Shown: positions 1-7,072 of the stretch, piece after piece
Layout: the number at the start of each line of letters is the position of its first letter
Position numbering within the stretch: the stretch's first letter is position 1
From: Stramenopiles sp. TOSAG23-3
Lineage: Eukaryota; Sar
DNA length: 42,996 bases
Assembly (NCBI GenBank): GCA_900128585.1
Contig: LT642171.1
Location: 1-42,996, forward strand
Direction of reading: 5' to 3'
Notes under the pieces: generated by a model
The model's input: only the letters and a program-made list of their open reading frames with translations
What the model was told of the DNA's origin: nothing
Databases searched by the model: none
Position numbers and translations under genes: made by a program

Positions 1-385
1 TAGTGAAGTTAGTTGTTGACTTTTTAAAAATTAGAGAAAGAAGAAGATGATTGATTCGTCGTCGTTCTACATATTAATAGAAGTAATAAGAAGAAAAAAA
101 AGATAGATTTTTCTTCCTAATTTTTTTTTCTTTCTTCTTCTTCTTCTTCAAATTCACCGCCGCCATTGAGTGTAGTATTAATAAATGTAGTATTATTTTT
201 TTTATCATGATGATCTGAAAATGATTCGATTCGATTAAAAATTGCTTGATGGTTGGCATGAAAAAGGAAAAATTAAGACATACTGAATCAAGTACAGTTG
301 CCTTTCATTTCAAAAATATCCAAAAATTAATATATTTCATTGTTGATCTTTGTACACAAACGCATAAATTTTATATTCAACAACC
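1..385. other. AT-rich 5' flank of the argininosuccinate synthase gene
   Basis: No supportable gene lies here. The stretch is AT-rich and holds a pyrimidine tract with CTT/TTC triplets at about 121-150, followed by A/T runs up to the ATG at 386. Short open frames on both strands are low-complexity or lack an ATG. It probably contains the promoter and 5' UTR of the plus-strand gene. Confidence 0.6.
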
Positions 386-1780
386 ATGTTTGGGAAACTT
401 GCACAACGAAGCTTACGACCGCTGCTCCAAGGCAAGTCCGCCTACCCCCGGGCATTCCTGTCTACGACACCGTTCAACAAGACATCTTTCCGGGAGCCTG
501 ACCCGGTGAAGCCACGGTTGGTATTAGCATACAGTGGTGGTCTTGATACGTCTGCCCAGCTCAGCTGGCTAGTCAACGAAAAGGGTTTCGAGGTCTGTGC
601 CTACATTGCAGATTTAGGCCAAGACGACGTCCTGGACCCCTCGGACGTGGAGGCGATAAGCGCGAAGGCAAAGCAGAGCGGTGCGTACGCGTTTTACTGC
701 GAGGATATCCGCAAAGAGTTTGTCACAGATTTTGTGTTCAAGTCTATCCGGGCAAATGGCGTGTACGAAGGCAGGTATTTGATGGGAACATCTATCGCGC
801 GACCCATGATTGGGAAACGCCAGATGGAAGTCGTTGCCAACGAAGGTGCTAAATACGTGTCCCACGGGTCTACTGGGAAAGGAAACGACCAGGTACGCTT
901 TGAAATGTGCTACTATTCCATTGATCCGACGGTGGAATGCGTGACCCTGTGGCGTGATCCTGAATACCTGGGAAAGTTTAAGGGTAGATTGGACCTTATT
1001 GAGTATGCCGAACAGATGAACATTCCGGTTGGGGCAACGAAAAAGCATTCGTACAGTGAAGACGAAAACTTGATGCACATTTCGTACGAAAGTGGGGAGT
1101 TAGAAGACCCCTCCTTTCCCGGCCACAAAGAGGAATACCCAGGAATGGTATTGAAAAAAAAAACGAGGGATATCAAGGACTGCCCGGATGAGCCTGCAAA
1201 ACTCACCATAGACTTTGAAGCTGGAACCCCTGTCCGCGTCCACAATTACGACGATGGCACGGAGCACACGGATCCGTTGGACTTATATTTGTACTTGAAC
1301 GAAATCGGTGGGGTCCACGGGGTGGGGCGCATTGACATCGTGGAAAACCGATTCGTCGGCATGAAATCGCGGGGATGCTACGAAACCCCAGGAGGGGAAA
1401 TTTTGCAACGTGCTCACTTGGATTTGGAAACCTTGACCATGGACCGAGAGGTCATGAGAATACGAGACAGCCTGTCCTTGAAGTTCACGGAGCTTTGCTA
1501 CAATGGCTACTGGTACTCACCAGAGATGGATTTTGTTAACCACGCAATGGACTACGCACAAAGAAACGTGACAGGATCCGTTGACATTCAGCTGCACAAA
1601 GGCAATGTTATCAACAGAGGCCGCTCGTCGCCCATCCATTCCTTGTATAACCAAGACCTAGTGAGCATGGATATTGAAGGAGGATTCGACGCCACCATCA
1701 GTACAGGGTTCATCAAAACGCTCTCGACAAGGATCAAAGCCAGTAAGCGAAGGGATGAGATTTTGGCTGACAACCAGTAG
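386..1780 (+). CDS. ASS1: Argininosuccinate synthase with N-terminal presequence
   Basis: Joins citrulline and aspartate with ATP to give argininosuccinate, the penultimate step of arginine synthesis and part of the urea cycle. The 464-residue frame shows the N-type ATP pyrophosphatase loop AYSGGLDTS (residues 48-56) and the second family signature GSTGKGNDQVRFE (161-173). The core begins near residue 42, where bacterial and animal enzymes start. The first 40 residues are rich in Arg, Ser, Leu and Phe and almost free of acidic residues, which looks like a mitochondrial targeting peptide. The start is the first ATG of the frame at 386, and the frame ends in TAG. The animal enzyme is cytosolic and about 412 residues long, so the extension is notable; mitochondrial location is inferred. 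The next gene is convergent. Identity is very secure. Confidence 0.97.
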   Translation: MFGKLAQRSLRPLLQGKSAYPRAFLSTTPFNKTSFREPDPVKPRLVLAYSGGLDTSAQLSWLVNEKGFEVCAYIADLGQDDVLDPSDVEAISAKAKQSGAYAFYCEDIRKEFVTDFVFKSIRANGVYEGRYLMGTSIARPMIGKRQMEVVANEGAKYVSHGSTGKGNDQVRFEMCYYSIDPTVECVTLWRDPEYLGKFKGRLDLIEYAEQMNIPVGATKKHSYSEDENLMHISYESGELEDPSFPGHKEEYPGMVLKKKTRDIKDCPDEPAKLTIDFEAGTPVRVHNYDDGTEHTDPLDLYLYLNEIGGVHGVGRIDIVENRFVGMKSRGCYETPGGEILQRAHLDLETLTMDREVMRIRDSLSLKFTELCYNGYWYSPEMDFVNHAMDYAQRNVTGSVDIQLHKGNVINRGRSSPIHSLYNQDLVSMDIEGGFDATISTGFIKTLSTRIKASKRRDEILADNQ

Positions 1781-2012
1781 ATAACGGTAGTCGGTTGGCG
1801 CGAATGGTTCTCCTGCCGCGATTTAATTGAATTTAGCAACACAGAAGTAGTGATTGGATCAGGGAACGCAGTAAATTTAATAGGTATTTTGCGTGTTGAT
1901 AGAGTATTTACGAATTATTTTCTTGCGAAAGAGTACACGAGTACGAGTACTTCGTATGAGTTAAATAAAATTGGTTTTTAAAAACAGCCAGCACCAGAAA
2001 GAGGCCTGTCGG

Positions 2013-2315
2013 TCAAACACCACCAAAAACCGCTCCGTTTGAAAGCAAGTTGATAATTACCATCGCCTTAATGTAAGACCTTCCTTTATCTGCACCTGTT
2101 ATACCATGAATTTGCCACATTTGGGTCAGATTCAAATACACCGACGTTATTCCGGGCACCAACAACATAAAACAAACCTTCGCCCTGTTCGACCACCCTT
2201 CCTTCCAAGAAACTAATTTTGCGCCCGACGCGACCATATAATCCCAACACTTGAAAGAAAGCCATCCAAAGAATGTGAACTTTACCAACTCCGTCATCTT
2301 TTCAGTATTCGGCAT
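2013..2315 (-). CDS. Small hypothetical membrane protein (100 aa)
   Basis: I do not recognise this protein. It starts at a true ATG (CAT at 2313-2315) and ends in TGA. It has an amphipathic N-terminus with aromatic residues and probably two membrane helices, one around residues 45-65 and one at the extreme C-terminus (about 82-100). A plus-strand frame overlaps it (2251-2490, 79 codons), but that frame begins with TTG and has no ATG, so the minus strand is preferred. The gene lies convergent to argininosuccinate synthase and upstream of the 3' end of the carrier gene. Its short length and lack of a recognised family make it tentative. Confidence 0.5.
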   Translation of the reverse strand: MPNTEKMTELVKFTFFGWLSFKCWDYMVASGAKLVSWKEGWSNRAKVCFMLLVPGITSVYLNLTQMWQIHGITGADKGRSYIKAMVIINLLSNGAVFGGV

Positions 2316-2862
2316 TGTCCTTTTCGGGTCTCTTTTATTGCACTGGACTGGATTTAGCTGGAATAAAAGTCTGACGGATTTATTAAACTATGCACTAAAA
2401 TTTGCAGTTCTTGGCAGTGTGTTGAGCTTTGTTGCACCACCAAATTTGTTTGCCAAGGAGAGGAGCTGGGTTCAATGTGATAATAAATGATGACCTTTTT
2501 TTTGCTGTGTTATCTATTATTCCTATGTTTAATTAGACTATATATAAACACAGCATCAATATTATCACAACAGAGACGAAACCATTGCGGATTGCGGATG
2601 CAAGAAGTATCTTTGGCGCGGAATTGAAAAAGTGCAAACGATATCTATGTACGAAGTACACGTCGATCGAATAAAAAAAACCATATTATATCGAATATTA
2701 TATAATCCAAATACCGCCGTAAAAAGCAATGCAGACGACTAGTCCTAGTAGATTCTTTCGGAATTGCCTGTGTTGTTCTTACTACGCCCGGAGGAATCTA
2801 TATGCCTCGATTATAAAAAAACACTTCTGTGCTAATTCCCTGCATTAGTTAAAAATTACTTT
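2316..2862. other. Intergenic, no gene seen
   Basis: This AT-rich spacer lies between the small membrane protein and the carrier, both on the minus strand. It contains a TATA-like run around 2537-2548 and further AT-rich self-complementary stretches near 2690-2710. Nothing coding can be supported; the plus-strand frame entering from the left lacks an ATG. Confidence 0.5.
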
Positions 2863-3657
2863 TTATTCCCGCAAAAAGTCAAGGACGTAGTCGTAGGTTG
2901 GTAAGACGGTGGCTGCAACTGGAATGGCACGCAAAAGGCATGGCATGAGTCCTCTGTAAAATCCGGCAATCCCGTTTTGTTGAAAAATGTCCCTGGCGAC
3001 TGAGCCGGCAGTTGTGCTGGAGCCTCGTTTGGCACTCAAGACCCTGCTTCGAAGGGTGTCCAACGGGTAAATACAGGTCCACCCTGCCACGCCTGCCGTG
3101 GAACCGGACAACAGCCGGACAACGAGATTGCTTTCTTCAGAATCAAATCTACGGGACAAGTGTTCCTTCGATTTGATGTACGTCGTGTAATATACGCCGC
3201 TACCCAATGCTTCCAAGCCAGTGTGAAGGAAAAATCCTGGCTTCCACAAGTTTGTGTTCAAAAATGACCAGTACCGCCTGGCACGGGCACCTTTGTGCAC
3301 CTGTTTTTGGAGCTTGAGAACGTGCACGACTTGCGTCAACGGGGCCGTTATCATAGACGCCCCGCAGCCCGCAACAAAGCAATTCATCCAGGTGTACGGC
3401 AATATTCTCTTCTCGTTAAGACCGTCTCGAAACGTTTGCCACAGACCGAAATTCAACGCTCGAACGAAACCGCTGGTCACGAGCGGCGGCCCGATGCCCC
3501 GATAAAGCCCGACGACGTGGCTCAATTTATTTTTAACTTTAACATCGATCCCAACCTGTTGCATTACCTTGCTAGTATCAAAAGGCTGCCCAACTATTGT
3601 TCCAGCGCACCCAGAGATGCAACCCGCAATAAACGCATCTGGAGCAGGCAGGGACAT
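2863..3657 (-). CDS. Mitochondrial carrier family (SLC25) protein
   Basis: A six-helix metabolite carrier of the inner mitochondrial membrane. The 264 residues form three tandem repeats. Repeat 1 has the signature PFDTSK at 25-30, and repeat 3 has PLDTLR at 198-203. In repeat 2 the equivalent place reads PLTQVV (106-111), without the acidic and basic residues that form the matrix salt-bridge network. The short LYRG and FYRG motifs after the matrix helices of repeats 1 and 3 (51-54 and 233-236) are typical. The length is slightly under the usual 280-310 residues. The start is an ATG, CAT at 3655-3657. The substrate cannot be read from the sequence, though degenerate central repeats occur in some amino-acid and acylcarnitine-type carriers. 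The family call is firm. Confidence 0.92.
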   Translation of the reverse strand: MSLPAPDAFIAGCISGCAGTIVGQPFDTSKVMQQVGIDVKVKNKLSHVVGLYRGIGPPLVTSGFVRALNFGLWQTFRDGLNEKRILPYTWMNCFVAGCGASMITAPLTQVVHVLKLQKQVHKGARARRYWSFLNTNLWKPGFFLHTGLEALGSGVYYTTYIKSKEHLSRRFDSEESNLVVRLLSGSTAGVAGWTCIYPLDTLRSRVLSAKRGSSTTAGSVARDIFQQNGIAGFYRGLMPCLLRAIPVAATVLPTYDYVLDFLRE

Positions 3658-3900
3658 TGCAACAAGGGGAGCCTGGGGAGGGGGGGGGCTTTGTGTTCGA
3701 TCAATTCAAAAGTAGCGGCTCCCTGGTTCTCAGCCAATGCACATAATAATACAATTTTTTTTTTACCACAGCCTCTAATCACCGTAAGACCGTAACTTCA
3801 AAGCAAATGTTGAGAACAAACACAGAGCATACATTCAACAATTTAATATCCCTACTTTTTCTTCTGCATACGTTTGTTTTTAAATCACCATCCATCAATT

Positions 3901-4022
3901 TTTTTTCTACTTCTTTCTTCTTTCTTCTTCTTCTTTCTTCTTCTTTCTTCTTCTTCTTCTTCTTTCTTCTTCTTCTTCTTCTTCTTCTTCTCTTCTTCTT
4001 CTTCTTCTTCTTCTTCTTCTCG
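3901..4022. repeat. CTT triplet tract upstream of crotonase-fold gene
   Basis: An almost pure pyrimidine tract of CTT/TTC units with occasional extra T, about 120 bases long. It ends roughly 360 bases before the plus-strand ATG at 4383. Open frames across it are only poly-Leu, poly-Ser or poly-Phe and were not called. Similar tracts lie in the 5' flanks of many genes in this window. Confidence 0.9.
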
Positions 4023-4034
4023 CTCCTCCGTCCA

Positions 4035-4098
4035 ACTCGTTCTTCTTTGTTGTTATTATATTTTTTATTATACTCGTTCTTCTTTGTTGTTATTATAT
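4035..4098. repeat. 27-bp direct repeat, two copies
   Basis: An identical 27-base sequence starting ACTCGTTCTTC occurs at 4035-4061 and again at 4072-4098, a period of 37 bases. It directly follows the CTT tract in the 5' flank of the crotonase-fold gene. It is probably a local duplication; any regulatory role is unknown. Confidence 0.85.
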
Positions 4099-4382
4099 CT
4101 CTTACTTATTATATTGATGTTTTTCACTTTCACTTTCGTTGCTGTTTGCTGTTTGCTGTTCCTTTTGTACGGTATTATTTTAGAGTTGTTGGACTATTAT
4201 TAGGGGCTACCGGTAATATCCTGTGTAGTATAACATTTAAAATTTAATTGTTCGACTGTTCGAAAGGTTATTTATATTGTTGTGGGCAGGGATTAAAATC
4301 ACACCCGTGTTGCGTCTTTCTGTCTTCTTCGTTCGTTTTTTTGTGTGATTCGTGTTTTATTGAAGAAGAATACTGCTGCAGC

Positions 4383-5165
4383 ATGTTGCACGGTTTACGA
4401 CAGACTGGGGTGCAAGCTCTTCGAAGGAGCGGTTTGCGCCGTCCCCCTTGCCTTCCAAAGTTTCGCTCTTTGGTTACTGTGACGGAGCACGGCGACAACA
4501 ACGAAATTGCGTGCATAAAGATGGACGATGGCAAGATGAATGCGTTTTCGTTCGAGATGATAAAAGAAGTGCACAACGCACTCGATACCTGCAAGGACGC
4601 CGGCGCAGTTGTGTACACGGGAAACGAAAAATGCCTTTCGGCGGGGTTCGACCTGTCCGTTATGGGGAAAGGGCCCTCGAAAGATGCTGGGGAAATGCTT
4701 CGACAAGGGTGCGATTTGATGATCCGGATAGCTGAATTCCCCCGGCCAATACTCTTGGCGGTGACTGGGCACGCGATGGCACTCGGCGCAATCCTGCTGT
4801 TTACGGGCGACCTTAGAGTGGGCCCAGCCGGGTCAAATGCAAAAGTAGGCCTGAACGAGGTGCACATCGGCATGCCGCTGCCGAAAGTAGGGATCGAATT
4901 AGCACGCTGGCGGCTGGCCCCGAACTATTTGTCCAGAGCGACCACCTTGGGAAATATATACACGCCGGAAGAGGCCGTTCACGTCGGGTACTTGGACGAG
5001 GTCGTTGCGAAAGAAAACGTCGTGGATTACACGATCGAGCAGGCAGGAAATTATTCGGGTATCAAGACGGTCCCCTTCAAGGCAACGAAAGACAACGAGC
5101 GACAGGCGATGCTGGACCTGTGTCGCATCGGTATGGTGGACGATGTTGCGATGTTTTCGGGGTGA
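4383..5165 (+). CDS. Enoyl-CoA hydratase/isomerase (crotonase) family protein
   Basis: A 260-residue crotonase-fold protein that probably acts on an acyl-CoA. I start it at the first ATG (4383); the frame is open further upstream but only from a TTG. Residues 1-30 are rich in Arg and Leu and lack acidic residues, which suggests a mitochondrial presequence. The core shows the CoA-binding and oxyanion-hole region (NEKCLSAGFDLSVM, 81-94) and the GHAMALGAILLFTGD helix (129-143). It then shows LNEVHIGMPLP (157-167), whose Glu159 matches one of the two catalytic glutamates of classical hydratases. The other, within the GGCEL-type helix, is replaced by a hydrophobic residue near Ile137. A simple hydratase is therefore doubtful; isomerase, hydrolase or decarboxylase activity is possible. 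It ends in TGA, convergent with the CenH3 gene. Confidence 0.88.
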   Translation: MLHGLRQTGVQALRRSGLRRPPCLPKFRSLVTVTEHGDNNEIACIKMDDGKMNAFSFEMIKEVHNALDTCKDAGAVVYTGNEKCLSAGFDLSVMGKGPSKDAGEMLRQGCDLMIRIAEFPRPILLAVTGHAMALGAILLFTGDLRVGPAGSNAKVGLNEVHIGMPLPKVGIELARWRLAPNYLSRATTLGNIYTPEEAVHVGYLDEVVAKENVVDYTIEQAGNYSGIKTVPFKATKDNERQAMLDLCRIGMVDDVAMFSG

Positions 5166-5612
5166 GCGTTTAGTAAGGCATACGGGGGGTACAATTTCGT
5201 TCGATCTCTACCCGCTACCCGCGGTGTGGGGAGTGAGCACATCACGCACATATTTTACATTTCCTGTACGTGCGTGCTAAAACCAAGCAACGATTATTAT
5301 TGATTATACTATAAAAACAAGAAACTCATCATTATGATCATCATAATACGTTTTGGGATAGAGCCAGGCCTCAACAAAACAATAATAGCCGCTGTCTCAA
5401 ACAATTTTATGTTAGTTTGAATGATGAATACCAGAAGTCTTATTCTGGAACAAGGAGGAGTTTGGGTTCTTTATTAAAACATACTTATATAATTTTTTTT
5501 CTTCTTATATTTGTTTTTTATTGATTATTTTGTCTTTTTTTATAAATACCTTATATCCCCTTACTTTCTACACCGGCGTCCCCACCCCTAACCCCACCGA
5601 AATACGTCCCCT
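5166..5612. other. Convergent intergenic spacer with a 17-bp palindrome
   Basis: This spacer separates the 3' ends of the crotonase-fold gene and the CenH3 gene. No gene is supported. It contains a perfect palindrome, ATTATGAT-C-ATCATAAT, at 5331-5347, and T-rich stretches near 5490-5540 that could serve 3' end formation on either strand. CTT tracts are absent, unlike in the 5' flanks. Confidence 0.6.
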
Positions 5613-6134
5613 TTACTTCAGCTCATTCCCACGAATCCTGCGCGCAAGTTGAATATCTTTTGGCATGAGCGTCACGCGCTTCCCATGAATGGCGCATAAG
5701 TTTGCATCCTCAAAAACGTGGACCAAGTAGGTCTCTGCCGCAGTCTGCAACGCCTCCAAGGCGGCAACTTGCCACTTACTAGCATACTTCTTGCTGCTCT
5801 TGTCGGAGAACGTGGAAGAAATTTCTCGGACCAACCGTGCAAAGGGTAACCGTCGGATTAAGAGATCTGTGCTGGCCTGGTACTTTCTAATCTCTTCCAG
5901 CGCCCTTGGCACTCTTGGAAGGTTCCTATACGCTGCCAAATGGGCCGCTCTATTTCTCCGTGGCGTCCTTGATTTCCGCTTCCTGGAGGAAGACCCCTCC
6001 CCACTGCCCCGGGCCGTTGGCGAAGGACTCCCCCGGGCTTGCTGTGTGGCAGCCTCCGCAGAACGCAGGGGCGACGAACGCAGGGGCGACGAACGAAGCG
6101 GGGAGGCACTGTTTATACTATCGATATCGGACAT
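5613..6134 (-). CDS. CENPA: Centromeric histone H3 variant (CENP-A/CenH3)
   Basis: The H3 variant that marks centromeric nucleosomes and seeds the kinetochore. Of 173 residues, about 75-173 are an H3 histone fold, with [18 protein letters not shown] (81-98) and [13 protein letters not shown] (157-169) closely matching H3. CenH3 hallmarks are clear. Trp121 replaces the H3 phenylalanine at the start of helix 2. Ala144 replaces the threonine of the H3 FEDTNL motif. Loop 1 is longer, with about six residues more than canonical H3 between VREI and YLV. The tail lacks the ARTKQ start of H3 and instead has an SSPLR repeat at 10-25 and an Arg/Lys-rich stretch (51-62). The start is the ATG at 6134 and the stop is TAA. 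The 5' flank is shared with the divergent large scaffold gene. The call is secure. Confidence 0.93.
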   Translation of the reverse strand: MSDIDSINSASPLRSSPLRSSPLRSAEAATQQARGSPSPTARGSGEGSSSRKRKSRTPRRNRAAHLAAYRNLPRVPRALEEIRKYQASTDLLIRRLPFARLVREISSTFSDKSSKKYASKWQVAALEALQTAAETYLVHVFEDANLCAIHGKRVTLMPKDIQLARRIRGNELK

Positions 6135-7072
6135 GCTTCGCTATAATGTATACAATGTTGTTAGCAAGACGTAAATGGCACCGGTGCTTGTTTGCAAAAC
6201 TACGAGATGTCTGGCACGAACGGGGGTGGCCGTTTGAACAGTCAGGTAGATGGTACGGCCAAAAGGTTTGTTTTCTCAAAACAACAAAGCAATATGTGTT
6301 GTGTATAATGCAATCGCTCCGCTTTCTTTCCTTTCGTTACTTTCAGGCAGATTTTCACTTTTTTACAGAGAGGTATCTCACTCTCCCATTCTTCCAATCT
6401 GTGAGTATTATATGCAATCATCTTAGTATTTACAAAAAAAAAGCAAGAAGAAGGGAAAAAAAAATCAAACTGTCGAAATTTACAACGTATTCTTTTTCTC
6501 TTTTTACCTATAAGACAGTACAATATATTTCAATTTCAAACGAACAAAAATAAATTTATATCGCCAATTAATATAGAAATAGCATTGGCATTGACTTAGA
6601 ATTTTTCCTAACGATCGTTTTTGAATGAAGCTTTTGGTGAAGGAAGGCAAAGAAAGACAGCTTTGCCTATATAAAATGAAATAGTATAATGATTATAATA
6701 TATAAGTATCTAATAAGGACGAAGAGAGGACTCTTGTAAAAACCATCATCATATCATCGATCTTTACTTTACGGCTATCCAGTTGGATGTACAGAAAGTA
6801 CATCCAACTAAAATCGAGATCATCTTCTCTTCAATTTTCTTTCTTCTCCAAGACAAACGCAACTTACATGTAACGTGCATGTGAATATTTTACAATCTTC
6901 TTTCTATCTTATCTGCCCAGGTGAGCAAAAATATTTCTCCCCTTCATTCTTCAGAATTTTCCTTGCTTTTGTTCGTTCGGCGTGGGTGACGTCGGACCCA
7001 ATTTTTGCTCTGTTCTGGACATTGTTGTTGTGGTTGTAGTGTGGGAATAGTTCGTCCAGCGGTTTAGTAACC
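6135..7072. promoter_or_regulatory. Shared divergent 5' region of CenH3 and the BEACH-like gene
   Basis: A 938-base AT-rich spacer between two divergently transcribed genes, so it should hold both promoters. No CDS is supported; open frames are either extensions of antisense frames of CenH3 or A-rich. Mixed A-rich and TTCTT runs occur (6425-6480, 6825-6850, 6895-6915). A strong hairpin-forming inverted repeat lies at 6781-6809. The last 120 bases before the ATG at 7073 are less AT-rich and are probably 5' UTR. Promoter assignment rests on position only. Confidence 0.5.
6781..6809. repeat. Perfect 12-bp inverted repeat with 5-base loop
   Basis: AGTTGGATGTAC at 6781-6792 is followed by AGAAA and the exact reverse complement GTACATCCAACT at 6798-6809. 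It lies about 265 bases before the start of the large scaffold gene. It could be an RNA hairpin in the 5' UTR or a dyad site for a dimeric DNA-binding protein. Confidence 0.9.

Noticed and set aside
2251-2490. 79-codon plus-strand frame with hydrophobic segments
   Set aside because: It starts at TTG, has no ATG, and is partly antisense to the ATG-started minus-strand membrane protein.
3807-4247. Open frames translating to poly-Leu/Phe/Ser across the CTT tract
   Set aside because: Pure low-complexity readthrough of a triplet tract with no gene-like segment; called as a repeat instead.
6915-6955. Possible short 5' UTR intron (GTGAGC to TTCTTCAG) before the scaffold gene
   Set aside because: The interval is only about 35 bases and no other intron is evident in the window; not supportable without transcripts.
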